From Cylicocyclus nassatus (taxonomy: Eukaryota; Nematoda; Chromadorea; Rhabditida; Strongylidae): a stretch of DNA of 64,000 nucleotides. The number at the start of each line of letters is the position of its first letter. Position 1 is the stretch's first letter. The notes beneath the pieces are model-generated. The model did no database searches. It was not told the origin of the DNA and saw only the letters and a list, made by a program, of their open reading frames with translations. The stretch covers positions 85,764,636 to 85,828,635 of the forward strand of contig CATQJL010000112.1 of assembly GCA_958299035.1 (NCBI GenBank), given 5' to 3'. Shown piece after piece: positions 1 through 14,710 of this stretch. The position numbers were made by a program, and so were the translations under genes.

Positions 1-1504
1 AGCCCTGAATGCAGCCGTAGAAATTTTAGTTTAAAAGCATAAATCTCAGTCAGCATTTTATATAGTCCAAAAAAGTCGAGAGTAAAGTGATTGACAGCGT
101 ATCTCTGAATCACTTAGTTTTTGCGCCATTTCGTACTGAGAGTAGCGCACGAGAATCGAACAAAATAAAGAAAGGTGAAGACTGAGCTAGCACAGCGGAC
201 GTGAGTATATGCAAAATAGGGGAGGTGTACTTTTGCTGGTGAAGGTGAGGAGATTGTTTGAATTCTTGTGGTCGGGGCCATTTCCGCTCTTCGCGGGAGT
301 GCAGTCTTGTGAACTAGGAAGTTCTGCGTACTGATGTGAAGAGGTAAGTGTAGGTTTTGCCTAGGTGGGGGGAGACCAAATAAGGTGTTGCAACGAAAAA
401 TGCGTAATTAGGCGATTCGTAAGTGTGAATACGTTCTCTGCCTTTTTTTAGGAAGTTTTTTACATCAGTATCACGAAGTAGTTTTAGCGATTACACGATT
501 GGCTGCATACTCAAAAAATTTCGGGGTCGGGGGCGAAGTTAGGAAGAGGAATTGCCAGTATATACAAGAACGAACAATTGTGGCTTAGAAACAAAATCGG
601 AAATGATTATTTCAAAGCTTAGAAAATCATTATATCGATCAAGAGCTGGGCTCAGAAAATCGATATATCGATCAAGACTGCTGACTTCGCTCACGATGCT
701 AAGTGCAAATTTATGATAGTAAACAAAAGAAACTTTCTAAGCAAAAATTTTTTTGCTTTCGAAAATTTCGAAAGCCACATGTTGCTAGAACTCAGCTAAT
801 TCAATTCGGCCTTGCAAGCCATCGGCAACGGAAATGCAGGGGAACATTTTTCGATCTTTTTAAGGCAGTTTTCGAATAGTCTTGCAGAAATAGAACGGAT
901 TTGAATTTTCGATCTGCAAATAACAAAAAATTGGCGAGAGCGACATCGCTAGAAATTTGTGCTTTTCGAAGCAGTGAAATACATGTCAGAATTCATGATT
1001 CATTACAGTTTCATTTACAGTCATCTCATGATTCTGAAGGAACTTTTCACAAAAACGAAAAAAATTCTAGAAAAGAATACATAGGCTGTTAGCAATGTGT
1101 ATGTGAAGGTCTGAATGAAGTGCAAGGCGCTGAGAATTGGCCACCTCTAGCATCTGGCCGGAGAGCTGCTTCACCATCTAAATCTGTCCTTTACACCGAA
1201 ATTCAATAAGTGAGGATCGATGCTTACGAGTTGCAATGCAAATAAAATGCGTGGTAAGGAAGAGTGCGAAGAAGAAGTCGTTGAGTGCAAAGAAAAGCTT
1301 TAATGAAATTGTATAAGGTTATTTTAGTACATGTTTGTGCCGAAGACTGAACAAATATTCTCGTTGCTAAATCTTAAGAAAAGGATTTGATCCTTTTCTA
1401 ATTTACCAATACATTATCAGTCCTAGTTAGAGAAATGTAGTTATCTAATTGAGGACGTATCAGTGCCCTTTGATGGGAAAATCCAGCCAAATTTTTATTT
1501 TCAG
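1..1504. other. no recognisable gene; intergenic or intronic
   Basis: No family is recognisable on either strand and the open frames are short and of random composition. A small direct repeat (a block ending in atatcgatcaaga) occurs twice near 620-680. The missing N-terminal exons of the PQ-loop gene that follows should lie here or further upstream. I could not find an exon encoding the expected first PQ motif, so the stretch may be a long intron or intergenic DNA. Confidence 0.5.
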
Positions 1505-2672
<1,168 letters not shown>

Positions 2673-3609
2673 TTGGAGATAATCATTAGGTAATTTGCAA
2701 ATCCTAGATTTGTAAATTAGGATTTGTGCTGAGGCTTTACAGCAACTGTACGTGCTGGTTTTATTTACCTTATAATACTTTTACCTTTTCTCGTTGATCT
2801 GCACATTTTTATCCCTAGAACACGTCTACTTACCTGCCTTGATCGGCCTGGATCAAATATGTAGGTATAGCTTGAGCGCCATTTGTATGTTCATATGTAA
2901 ATTCGTTCAAAGCTTTATTGTACGTTTTTACCTTTCCCTTTTTGTCCACACTCTTTATTTCTCATTTTGGTTGTGAACAATTCTCACATGTCCTCATCTT
3001 GAAGCAGCTAGCTTAGACTGGATAGTTCATCTCATCACCTGTCCGCGAGCTTCACACGCTTGAGACTTCCTGTGCTTTGTTTCTGTGATAAATAGCGTAC
3101 CAAAAATAAGGAAAAACCCTACCCATTGTATAGAAGCTGCAGACGCTTTGTAGACAACTTATTCGTGCCTTTGATACTATCTGGAGAATAAGTGCTCCAT
3201 TTGTTGAACTTCTAAACTCTGGAATATGCTGTCTGAGTATCTCGTTCTCTTCCGCTATACCCATGCTTTGAAGAACCCATAACATATTGAGTTTTTCTGG
3301 TTGCCAGGTGTTGTTGTCTCAGTTTTATATCAAGTTTTGCTAATAATGGATTTGCGTTATATGAAGATGCGCCAAAATAAAATATTGTAATTATGGACGA
3401 GCTATGTGTCAAAACGGATCATTCGTGATAATATCGTTGTATTTTTGGCTGAAAAGAATGTGACCGTTTTGCATTTGATTGAGAACATTTGGCGTAGGTA
3501 CTTACCATTAAGGGCCTATAACGGCCACCATTTTTTTTCTGAAACTGTTGTCATGTTACTTTATATCATAGGAATCTAATTCAATATCAGTGCTGCAAGA
3601 CTGACTTAG
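2673..3609. other. intergenic, nothing recognised
   Basis: AT-rich sequence downstream of the PQ-loop gene. Open frames are short on both strands and I see no protein family, tandem repeat or clear terminal inverted repeat. Confidence 0.5.
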
Positions 3610-3973
3610 AGGCAGCGTCCCGGCAAAACTTCGCTTTCCAGTCTTTGACTCTTTGACCTGTTTGGAGCCTTCTTGTCTTGAGGAACCCATATCTGGGCTA
3701 TTCAGCGCATGGAACTGGCGAAAATGAGCCTTTTTTGAAGCTTTCCAGGTTTGCATTCAACGAATTTACGCCGGAACTCTTCCGCACCCCGTCTCCCTCG
3801 CTCCGAGCTCCGCCCATTTACATGTGTTTTCTACGGAAGCGGACCTGAAAAGCCGGAAAAAGCTCATTTTCGCCATTTGCTTGAGCTGAAAAGCTTAGAT
3901 ATGGATTCCTCATAGCGAGATGGCTCCGAAAAGGTGAAAAACTGGAAAAGAAAATTTTGACGGGACATTGTCT
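3610..3973. repeat. foldback MITE, AGGCAGTGTC family (copy 1)
   Basis: About 364 bp with inverted ends: the left end AGGCAGCGTCCCGGCAAAA faces a right end that reads AGACAATGTCCCGTCAAAA on the other strand. Inner arm sequence (cgaaaatgagc / gctcattttcg) also pairs. TTAG lies just outside the left end and can be read at the right end if the boundary is shifted by one base. Better preserved relatives lie at 12092, 52463 and 59978. No coding capacity, so it is a non-autonomous DNA element. Confidence 0.7.
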
Positions 3974-4901
3974 TAGACTCTGCTGCCAACGACCTTACTT
4001 CGGTCGCAGAAGAGCGGTTTTTCCATTGTTTTTCCATGCCTTGTTAGCACTCTTTTTTACCCAATAAAACTCAAACTGAACTGCATTATGATCACAGTCA
4101 ACTGCAATTTGCGTTGTTTCAACAAAATTCTGAGGTTTTTTCGCATCTTGCGCACAATTTCAACAGAAGGTTAGAAAATGTGGGAAAGTTGAAATTGTGT
4201 TGTTTACTAAATGAAGAGCGAATGTTCGCATACTTCTTAGACGCTATGCTACTGACATTACTTTCTTGTAAAGGTTTTTGCTATATGCTCACAGGCATCT
4301 CTGCCATCTTCACAGACAAGTAATACCTAACAGAATGATACCTGGTACCGTGGCCAGTCGTAATGAGATACCTGACCTCAGAACGCTGATTACAAATCTG
4401 CTTTCGCCATCTGCTAAACAATTGTCTGAAAGAAGTCATGGACTTTTTTGCGCAGAGTTTTTGCACACTATAGCATAATTAGAATCTTTAGTGTTTGAGT
4501 TCTTGAGGGTAAACCCAACTCATACAGGGTATCCAAGCTTAGAGTAATGTGCTTCTCTTCAGATGTTTTTAGAGAAGCGAAGAAATTTGAGTGATGTTCA
4601 TAGTTTTTGCTTGATTGAACAGCCATTATGGAAAACGTTCATAATTTATTTCAAAACCGCTTACTAGATAGGAAAGCAGGTTTAAAATCGTTGTTTCAAG
4701 GCGAATATTCGAAACGGGAAAACAGATTTTGGAAGGATTTTTAAGCAACATACGAATACTTTTTGCATAAGCGTTTTGTGCATATTTTTATCCAATGTTT
4801 CTCTGACTGAATAAATCTAACGAAACTTCAGCAGATTATACCTCAGAAGCATATAATTGTCCAACTACTCTTGTCTCGCCAATTGTCCATAACAAGAGGC
4901 G
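3974..4901. other. 5' flank of the cdk-7 gene
   Basis: No gene is recognised. Two sequences ending in TTCAG and CCTCAG, near 4830 and 4846, lie about 55-70 bp before the cdk-7 ATG and could serve as trans-splice acceptors, as many nematode mRNAs receive a spliced leader. This is inference only; no other promoter element stands out. Confidence 0.35.
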
Positions 4902-6350
<1,449 letters not shown>

Positions 6351-6441
6351 TAATCTTAAGCACATTTCGCTATTTGATCCAGATCTTGTTCCTATTTGTG
6401 ATATTACGGGATAAAAATATTCACCTCAGCCTCAGCCCACC

Positions 6442-6447
6442 AATAAA
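6442..6447 (+). terminator. likely polyadenylation signal of cdk-7
   Basis: AATAAA occurs 92 bp after the cdk-7 stop codon, the first canonical signal downstream on the same strand, and before the minisatellite begins. The cleavage site is not known. Confidence 0.5.
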
Positions 6448-6582
6448 TCAGCAAAAATGCATAATGTTGATTAATTGCTTTATGGTCGGATTTTGATGCG
6501 GCGGCGCACGGTGTACAGTGCAGTTTTTAATTGATGCTATGATGGCGACAATTGGAAGTAGGTAAGTTGCTTTTTTGTCAAT

Positions 6583-6912
6583 GCAGCAGTAAGGTCGTGG
6601 ACTGCTGTTGCGACAACTGCTGATGCAGCAATAAGGCTGCTTGATGATCTTGTTGCTGCAGCAGTAGGCCGTGGACTGCTGTTGCGACAACTGTTGATGC
6701 AGCAATAACGCTGCTTGATGATCTTGTTGCTGCAGCAGTACACCGTGGACTGCTGTTGCGACAACTGTTGATGCAGCAATAACGCCGCTTGATGATCTTG
6801 TTGCTGCAGCAGTAGGCCGTGGACTGCTGTTGCGACAACGTTGATGCGGGAATAACGCTGCTTGATGATCTTGTTGCTGCAGCAGTAGGCCGTGGACTGC
6901 TGTTGCGACAAT
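6583..6912. repeat. 74-bp minisatellite, about 4.5 copies
   Basis: A unit of 73-74 bp containing ggactgctgttgcgacaac, tgatgcagcaataa and gcttgatgatcttgttgctg repeats. Anchor positions 6601, 6675, 6749, 6823 and 6896 give spacings of 74, 74, 74 and 73. Units differ by a few bases. A single diverged unit recurs at 7537-7595. The open frames on the minus strand across this block only reflect the repeat and are not genes. Confidence 0.93.
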
Positions 6913-8252
6913 TTGTTGAGGTAACTCGATAGATAATTAGAACGATAACCCTTGAATACCAAGAGACGTCAACTATACTTGATTACTGCCACGCGGGCTT
7001 AATCGTTGATGCGTACCCCAAACTTGGGTAATTAAACTTTTAATGATATTAAAATAGCAAAACAAGGTACGACAAATATACAAAAATTTGCAAAATGTAT
7101 ATGATTAATGGCTATCACATTAACAGGTAAAAGGAGGAATAGCAAATCAATTGTTAATATAAGAGAATAGGTGAGCAAGCAAAATATATATGAAATATTA
7201 CTGAACTTCAATAAAGAAAACCAGATACTTCTTTAACTACTTGTCTGCTGAAACTAGGAGGCAAGAAATACGAGATTGTTCTGCCGATAGCTTTTATATC
7301 AGAAATCTTGAGATAACAATAAGCTACGATATGCAAAATATGAAAAGTAACAAGGTGATGAAGCAGCTGCGCTCGACGTCCCTCGAGGTTATCTCGGTTA
7401 TCATCTTCCGCGATGCTGAGAAACTGACGCGCAAAGCATTTCTTCTAAAATAAACATAACCACAAAATAAGAGTTCAGTTCAATAATTACTTGTGTATCG
7501 TGGAGTAATTCCTTGTGTATAGCGAGTCGTTTCACGAGACAACTGTTGATGCAGCAATAACGCTACTTGATGATCTTGTTGCTGCAGCAGCAGGTTCAGC
7601 CGTAAGACTGTTGGAATGCTGTTGGGTAGTAGAAAGGGTATTAGCACTTGCGGATAGATAGCGAGAAATGCAGACGTTCAGAGCTTCAGTATATGAAGCT
7701 TTCTTATAAGTTGCGATCCCCTCCCAGCGTGTATGGTGCTTCCAGGCCAGGGCTCGCTCAAGTGCGGGTCTTTTCTCTTGGGCCGCGGGTGTTCCGATAA
7801 AACAGTTAGAGCTCGCGGCCTTTGCATACCGATAATATTGAACAACGGGTCGCCAAGCAAATGAATCAGGGTCGCGGAAGTTCCGCCCAAGAGTTTATCG
7901 TCCGTGCATCGCCAAAAGGCATTGTGAGGGTCGCGGGTGCTCTTAACGATTTTCTGAGATAGTCTCCTTCTTGTTTGGGAAAGATGCCCTTATTCAAAAC
8001 TGAAGATAGTCCCAAGTATGACGTTTTAACAAGTCAAGGGGATCTATAGACCATGGAGTTTTATGTTTAACTATAATCGTTGTTTCACCCGATAATGGAC
8101 GAACACGGGAAAGATAAGCATAAAAAGGACCTTTTTTCAAAGCTGCTCTCCGTGTCCATCCGAAATGGGGTCACATGGCACATGCTACGACTCAGCGTCT
8201 GCACAAAATCTTCGCGAAGCGACTTCGCAACGCGATGCATTTTTTATTTCTT
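6913..8252. other. repeat-rich intergenic stretch
   Basis: Contains the stray minisatellite unit at 7537-7595. A GC-richer block at about 7680-7950 carries a 70-residue open frame on the minus strand, but it matches no family I know and has no splice context. The rest is AT-rich with nothing recognisable. Confidence 0.45.
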
Positions 8253-9196
8253 ACTAGCTGGCATACCCGGCTCCGCCGTATCCGGACCAAACTTGGCACA
8301 CATACACTTCGGGCCCCGGCGGGTGTCACAGTCCACTTTTCGTTATCGATCGATGTCGATTTTACCGATTTTTATCGATTTTTTTGCAGAGTTCACCTAC
8401 GGGGCTGGGAGTTGGCACAGGGGGGGGGGGAAGTGAGCATGGGGATTCCGAATACAATATTAGTTTTCAGAATTATCGATTACTTTTATTGATTTTATCG
8501 ATTTTTTGTAAATTTTGACATGCGAGGCTGGGATTTTGCACAGGGGGGTAATCGAGCATGCTGATTACGAACACAATATTAGTTTTCGATCGTCCATTAC
8601 TTTTACCGATTTTATCGATTTTTTTGTAAAGTTTGACCTGCGGGGCTGGGAGTTTGCACAGGGGGGTAATCGAGCATGCAGATTACGAATACAATATTAG
8701 TTTTCAAGATCGTCCATTACTTTTATCGATTTTATCGATTTTTTGAAAATTTGAGCTAGGGGGCTGGAATTTGGCACAGGGGTGTAATCGAGCATGCTGA
8801 TCACCCCCTTGGGGATGATCAGCATACTCGATTACCCCCCCCCCCCCTGTGCCAACTCCCAGCCCCCTAGCTCAAACTTTGCAAAAAAATCGATAAAATC
8901 GATAAAAGTAATCGATAATCCTGAAAACCAATATTGTATTCGGAATCCCCATGCTCGATTACCCCCCTGTGCCAACTCCCAGCCCCGTAGGTGAACTCAG
9001 CAAAAAAATCGATAAAATCGATATCGATCGATGACGAAAAGTAGCCTATGACACCCGCCGGGGCCCGAAGTGTATGTGTGCCAAGTTTGGTCCGGATCGG
9101 TTCAGAAATGGAATTTTCTATTCGGAACATACGTACAGACATACAGACAGACAGACATACATACATACAAACAGACATTCAGCTTTATATATAAGA
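8253..9196. repeat. R1 foldback element with internal tandem units (copy 1)
   Basis: The left arm starts ACTAGCTGGCATACCCGGCT and runs through a block with cttggcacacatacacttcg. The same block returns inverted from about 9000 and ends in a tetranucleotide-rich tail (acatacagacagac) and TTTATATATAAGAT. Between the arms, four or five units of about 120 bp repeat the phrase 'ctgggagttggcacaggggg...taatcgagcatgctgatt', then invert near 8800-8830. Related copies lie at 10111, 45827 and 62841. It has no coding capacity; the element class is uncertain. Confidence 0.85.
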
Positions 9197-10110
9197 TAAA
9201 TACACACAAGGTGCATCAAAAGAAAGAAAATCAAACAGAAAGTTCACACAACGCAACAACATAAGTCAGCCTCTTTAGCCTCAGGGCGAACAGAAAGTTA
9301 AGGATGGATAACAAGACATGAAGCTCAGACCCACCTAGCAAGAAAAAAAACGGGCACTCTGTCCAAAAAAAGATCTCAAGAATCTTGCATCTTTAACACT
9401 CAGATGAATCCTTTTTTGAATGTCAGCGAGCGATTAATTTTTACATCAGCACGAGAATCCGTTCCCTTGGTACTTTTGTTAATGTTCTTCAGAGTCCACC
9501 GTCATGTTAGCCCAGTGCGTGCAACCGATGACGGGTGGAGAATCTTTGTAGAGCACAAAATCCGTGTGAGGCGCGTTGAAACGATCGCTGCATGCGGTGC
9601 GAGCCCCGACGTGCTACTCAATCGACATGTGGTCCTGCCTTGTGTTCTATTTGATAAGCGAATAGACAGCACTCGAGATAGACGTACGACCTGTTTGAAC
9701 ATTCAGTCTATCTTCGCAAGAATGCTAAATCTTTTGAAGTGTATAAAAGTGCAATAGTAAGAAATTATCGAGTTGGAGCATAATAATAAAAAAATAGATT
9801 GGTGTAGGCATCAGCCGGGGTTGCATGCGGAGGGCTAGAATTTTGTATGAATACAGAGAACAGAATAAATGGAGAAATTTTTTTGGACATTGGTAAACAA
9901 CAAGAAAATAATGACAGCTACACTGAGGAGAGCGAAGCCAGGCGGCTTTACTTATAGCCGCCATGGTAAAGTGAGAGGTCAAAACCAACACATATATGAT
10001 AATCAGTGCCTAGTGCGCAAACATTAAATAAAACAGCCTTCGTCTTTGACATCTGGATTGTGTAAGTTGCGTAAGGGGTTTATTGAGACGTGTAACAAAC
10101 ACGTGAGTAT
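9197..10110. other. unassigned, includes a GC-richer open frame at 9404-9757 (+)
   Basis: A 117-residue open frame on the plus strand (9404-9757) is less AT-rich than its surroundings between 9500 and 9690. It has no recognised domain and no clear splice context, and the minus strand is also open there. It may be a decayed exon or part of a repeat. The rest shows nothing recognisable. Confidence 0.3.
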
Positions 10111-10410
10111 GATCTTATATATAAAGTTGAATGTGTGTCTGTATGTATTTATGTGTGTATGTACATATATACGTATGTGCGGAATAGAAATTTTTATTTC
10201 TGAACCAATTTGGACCAAACTTGGCACACATATACTTCGGGGCAGGGGGCGTGTCATAGGCTACTTTGTCATCGATCGGTATCGATTTTATAGATTTTTT
10301 GCAAAGTTCGAGCTACGGGGCTGGGAGTTGGCACACGGGGGTAATCGAGCATGCTGATTACAAATATGTTATTGACAGGGCCGGGCGGACCTGGGTTTGC
10401 CAACTTGTAT
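10111..10410. repeat. R1 element, simple (non-foldback) copy
   Basis: Reads as one inverted copy of the R1 repeat: begins CTTATATATAAAG, then the tgtatgta-rich tail, then ttggcacacatatacttcgg, then the unit ending in gagcatgctgatta. It finishes at gacagggccgggcggacctggg, the complement of the R1 start seen at 45827. This copy shows the probable full unit of about 300 bp, without the mirror arm of the other three copies. Confidence 0.75.
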
Positions 10411-11890
10411 GCAAATAAAACCTAAGTGATGAGACCATAAGGAAGCAACTTTTGATTAAAGATAGTGAAAAATAACAAAAAAGAACAAACTGATTTTCTA
10501 GCGAGAAAAACAAAATGAAAAACATCAAGAACAAAATTTTAGAAGAATCTCAACAAAGTAACAATAACAAGAATCTAACACAATACACTATGATCAGGAA
10601 TTAGGACGACGTGCTAGAGCAAAACATTTTGCTAGGGTTCTGTTAAGAGCATCTTGACCGAGCAATTTGTTGAAATCCGACGACACTGAGGGTGAAGAAT
10701 TTTGATCGCAAAACGGACTTGGGAGCTCTGGGAGCTCCCAATTTGAAGGAAGTCGCTCTCATCCTGGAGGAGGAGATGACAAAGAATTCTGAGAATTCAA
10801 GCCTGCATCTACCGTTTAACATCTTAAGTGCCATCGAAATGTCAAACTTTTTCCTCTTAGAATCTAAACTAGGTAGAGATAACACTTTTCTACATTCTTC
10901 ACTCCCTGGATCGAGGGAGTAATTGGGGCGAAGGATTCTTAGAAACAATTTCCGTGTAAAATTACTTTGAACACCTTCGATAGCTTTCCCATCTTGATTC
11001 TTATAAGGCGAAATAACCGTGGTGCCAAATTCAAGAATGGAACGAACGTAACCAGGGTTTGGACTTCGAAGCGCTCTAAATAGTTGTGTGTCCGAAAAAG
11101 TGCTATGGAAACAATGCTGTGATAATGAGTTGTAAACTGAAGCTTGTCTGAAAATGTTTTTTACTTCAATATTTGTTCCAAGTGATAACCGTTGAGGGTG
11201 TAAGCTGACTCTATTTTTTTGACTCCCAATGACGTAACGTGGGTTTTATGTGCTGCTAAGGGTAACTCGTTGTCTTCAGACCATTGATCAACTGCATCAA
11301 TACATGACTGTAACCCTTCAATATCGAATGTATTTTGGATAACTTTGTAAATCATTATGTCATCAGCGTACAGAACACATCTAACGTCCCTGCTCTCAAT
11401 CACATTGGGCAAATCGAAAGTGTAAATGAGAAAGAGAATGGGGAATAAAACCCCACCCTGAGCCACTCCGCTAGAAATAGAATGAATTTCTGAATAGTCA
11501 CTACCAACCCGAACTTAAAAGGTACGATCAGTCAAGAAGTGTTCAATCCATTTGTAAGTCGTCCCCGCACCCCCAGTATCTTCAGTTTGAACAACAGCTT
11601 GGAAGTAAGGAGCCTGTCAAATGCCTTAGAAAAAACGAGGGATATCACGTCAGTTTGATGACGTTTATCGGCCTCTAAAGTCCAGTCATTCATGGCAGTT
11701 GATACTGCAGTCTCAACAGAGCTGCCTTTGCAGAATCCATGTTGACAGGAGGGAATAATTGTAGGTTGTAGAAATGAAGCAGTGAACACGGCCGTAAAAT
11801 GTAGGTGAATAGCCTTTCTGGAGTAGATACTGCAACATATCATAATCTGTTTCATTAAGAGTTCAGCTGAAAAATTCAAGAACAGCACAT
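10411..11890 (-). pseudogene. CR1/Jockey-type non-LTR retrotransposon, decayed reverse transcriptase (3' part)
   Basis: Read on the minus strand, the segment at 11532-11888 holds QHGFCKGSSVETAV and VFSKAFDRL, matching the RT motif around the first catalytic Asp. The segment at 11161-11466 holds a GVLFPILFLIY block and the VLYADDIMIY catalytic motif. The segment at 10643-10948 matches the C-terminal end after the thumb (FLRILRPNYSLDPG). The three pieces are in different frames with stops between, so the gene is dead. No endonuclease domain is seen: the copy is 5' truncated, as is common for LINE insertions. The 3' untranslated region reaches about 10411, next to the R1 copy. A second copy is at 19490-22207. 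Confidence 0.88.
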
Positions 11891-12091
11891 AATGTTTTTA
11901 ACTGTTAAGATATGTATCACTGAGCTGCGTGAATAATCTTTGAGTCGTAGAACTCTAGACTGGCTTCTACTTCCACAGTGAATTCAACGAAAACAATAAG
12001 GAGCCTCGAGTTTTGACTAGCAAAATTAGCATCTTAAGCTAAATACCCTCGTATACGGCATTTTGCCGCCGTCCAACTTCTAATCTCTTAA

Positions 12092-12546
12092 AGGCAGTGT
12101 CCGGGCAAAAACTCGATTTTGAGATTTTGTGCTTACTTGGGCCTATTCGCTACGCTGAATCCGAAAATGCACATTGTAGAGCGCGAAAATGGCGAAAAAC
12201 GGCTCTAACACAGAAGGGTAATGAGCAGGTGGGCGGGGTCTTCCCCACTGCGAATTCACGTTCCCGGCCTCCGGAGCGACCTTCTCGCTTCCGGTTTCAA
12301 GTCAATCATTCGCACTTAGCCGGTAGCGATGTTAGGACGGCTAGCGGAATCGAAAAAATCGCTCCGGGAGCTGGGAGCGTGAAATCGCACTGGGGAAAGC
12401 CCCGCCCACCTGCTGATTTTCCTCCTGTGTTAGAGCCCTTTTTCGCCGTTTTCGCGCTTTCCAATGTGGATTTTCGGATTCAGCATGGCGAGTAGGCCCG
12501 TATAAGCACAAAATCTCAAAATCGAGTTTTTGCCCGGACACTGCCT
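12092..12546. mobile_element. foldback MITE with TTAA target duplication, AGGCAGTGTC family (copy 2)
   Basis: 455 bp. Left end AGGCAGTGTCCGGGCAAAAA and right end TTTTTGCCCGGACACTGCCT are perfect complements, and the arms stay nearly identical for about 120 bp (gcctattcgctacgctgaat against its inverse, then gcgcgaaaatggcgaaaa). TTAA flanks both sides (12088-12091 and 12547-12550). TTAA duplication is typical of the piggyBac and Kolobok superfamilies, but the AGGCAG end is not the usual piggyBac CCC/CCY end, so the superfamily is open. It lies 41 bp beyond the likely polyadenylation signal of the neighbouring chemoreceptor gene. Confidence 0.92.
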
Positions 12547-12586
12547 TTAACATGCGTTTTTGCTCGAACGCTCAGCGAATAAAAAA

Positions 12587-12592
12587 TTTATT
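12587..12592 (-). terminator. likely polyadenylation signal of the first Srt gene
   Basis: AATAAA on the minus strand, 51 bp past the stop codon of the chemoreceptor gene ending at 12644. Confidence 0.6.
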
Positions 12593-12643
12593 GGTTTTTC
12601 AATCGTACTACAGTTAGTTTTCCTTTGATTGCTTACATCACGC

Positions 12644-13992
12644 TTACAATTCTAGTACGATATTACACTGTTGTCTTCTGACCACATTGATTACTCGTGA
12701 GAACACGCTTACGGTAAGTCGATGTGATTTTCGAGCTGCGATTTTGTCTCGGATCGCTCTGCAAAAAGTGTTATTGGCAAGGGCATAGGCATTCAGTTAT
12801 CTTGGGCACTACCTGTTGACAAAGAAGTAAATCAAAGGGTACACTCCAGAATTTGCAACCCACATAAAGTTCAGAGCTGTGTAAGACCAGAGGTTCGACG
12901 GGAGGACCAGCTAAGGCAATATAGTTGAGTTTTCAATGCACTGTGCTGACATTGGTGTCTGTGAAAAGCAACATAACCTAGGCCCCACCTGGTAATTATG
13001 CCAAAGAAAGTTGAGGACTGTGCAATACACAGTGATAACCAGGGCTTGAATGAGTATTTTGATTTCGGTTTTCGCATTGGACTGGGTGGTAAAGCGCTTT
13101 CGCTGAAATCTGTTGGCTGCATGGCAAATAATATTTTTGTTGCGAATCTGACCTTTCTGTATAAAGCGATAATTACAAGCATATATAAAATTGCAGAGAT
13201 CAAAATAGTACTAAGTTCAATAACCATTTCAGTTTTCTGCACGTAAAAAGACAACAGCAACTCGCTATCATAGTTCCAGGAATAGCTGGAATCCAGAATT
13301 CAGGATTGATATGAATGTTTGTGGTGGTGGAGTACTCACAAATCAGGCAGATAAATTATTGATGCCCAAGGAGACGCGAGAGTCAATGCAAATAGAAACC
13401 ATACAGCAATTGCAAGACATATCCAGTACTTAAGCAATTTTTTATGAACAGGAGAGGGAATCACGATTGAAAGACGTACGCGCACTGCAGCCCGGCTAAA
13501 AAGCATCTCATCAATCCGAGACGAGTATAGTTGTATGAATCTGTTGAAAGACAGAAATACAGTGACTACGGTATAGCTAATATACGCGGGTGTTGCCAAT
13601 ACACCCATAGCCTGTAAGGGTAAGAGATAGGCAGGAGTCACAATATCTCTTAATTATCACCTTGGCTAAGCCGTAAGCATAGACAGGTCGACATATTGTG
13701 AATACTCCAGTCATAAAGTGTGGAAAGCATTGAATCACGTCGAAAATACCAAGTAGAAACATAAATTTGTATGAAGTCAATTTCATTAATTCGTTATTCT
13801 TCCAAATTGTCTAAAAATTTTACAAGTCTGGCTAAGCAGCAAGCTTTTTTGAGCACGAACCCTTAAAATCACCGAGTATGCGACACTACATAGGATAGGC
13901 ACTAACATCAATAAACATCCGACAATAACGTCACTTAGAGGAGTGTTATCTGTAAAGCCGTTGTAGCAATTCAAAAGAGAACTCAGAACCAT
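12644..13992 (-). CDS. Srt-family serpentine chemoreceptor (paralogue A)
   Basis: Eight exons on the minus strand: 13992-13861, 13810-13661, 13611-13480, 13428-13340, 13285-13153, 13102-12989, 12910-12813 and 12758-12644. They join to 963 nt, 320 aa, with no internal stop and consistent phases. The ATG at 13992 is the only in-frame one before an upstream stop. Family marks: SYKFMFLLGIFDVIQCF after helix 1, AMGVLATPAYISYTVVTVFL with the following SFNRFIQLYSSR (helix 3), WICLAIAVWFLFAL (helix 4), VQKTEMVIELSTILIS (helix 5), AKTEIKILIQALVIT (helix 6) and GVYPLIYFFVN (helix 7). This is the nematode Srt family, G-protein-coupled receptors expected in the membrane of chemosensory neurons; the ligand is unknown. 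The first donor is gttcgt, weaker than usual. A paralogue with identical exon limits is at 22546-23970. Confidence 0.93.
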
Positions 13993-14330
13993 CACCTTTG
14001 ACTATGTCCATCCCTGATGAAAAACAGGACGATTATGGTGGTTCTAAAATAAAAAAAATTGAGTAAGACTCTAGACTGTGGGCTCGGGACCCCTGCAAAA
14101 AATTCAGTGTTGCTTTGAGTTAGTGACATAGGCACAGTTGCGAAAATTGAGACTACTTTTAAAGAGTGTCAAACTATTTTCTGTAGTCAGAAAATTTTGA
14201 TTTTGATTTTGTAGCTCATTCAAAGACTTTCTTTTCTGCTTTGTAGTTGTTACTCCGTCAGCTATGCGTAGTTATAGTCCAAGGCTTTTTTGGAGGAGTG
14301 GAGACAATGCTGTAAACCAAATTCTGTACC
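13993..14330. other. 5' flank of Srt paralogue A
   Basis: AT-rich upstream sequence between the receptor start and the hAT-like MITE. No promoter motif is evident. Confidence 0.35.
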
Positions 14331-14338
14331 ATAAGTAC

Positions 14339-14702
14339 CAGTGGCGTACCCAGGATTTCGGCTCGGGGGGGGGGGGGGCGCGACAAAAATTCTTTTCTAA
14401 AGAAGGTGCGTGGCGTTAGCCACGCACTCCGAAAAAATTTTTGGGGTGCTTCTCAAAATCTTTCCGGGTCCCCGATCCCTATAATCTGGAAGAAGGCTGA
14501 CGCCACGCCCCCGAAAAAAATTTTTTTTATAAGGCTAAAATGAATTTTTAAAACATTTTAAAAATTATTTTAATTATTTACAAGTAAAAACAAGTCACTT
14601 GCACATTTTTATAACCCATGTAAGTAACTTTCAAAAATTTCGCGACCCGTTCTCGGGGGGGGGGCCCCCCCCCTCCCGCCCCCCCCCCTCGGTACGCCAC
14701 TG
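14339..14702. mobile_element. hAT-like MITE with 8-bp target duplication
   Basis: 364 bp. Ends are CAGTGGCGTACC and GGTACGCCACTG, perfect inverted repeats. ATAAGTAC is present directly outside both ends (14331-14338 and 14703-14710), an 8-bp target duplication. CAGTGGCGTA ends with long G runs inside and an 8-bp duplication are typical of hAT-derived MITEs in animals. The middle is AT-rich with no coding capacity. The perfect duplication suggests a fairly recent insertion. Confidence 0.95.
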
Positions 14703-14710
14703 ATAAGTAC

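Noticed and set aside
6448..6962. Long minus-strand open frames rich in Cys, Ser and Gln
   Set aside because: They translate the 74-bp minisatellite in several frames; repetitive, no splice context.
8080..8492. Two overlapping frames at the left arm of the R1 foldback
   Set aside because: Their second half is repeat sequence found elsewhere on both strands; no protein family.
8794..9178. A CRISPR-like array from the regular units in the R1 foldback
   Set aside because: The units are about 120 bp and continuous, without unique spacers, and the DNA is from an animal.
12097..12553. 132- and 70-codon frames on opposite strands
   Set aside because: Both lie within the arms of the palindromic MITE at 12092-12546.
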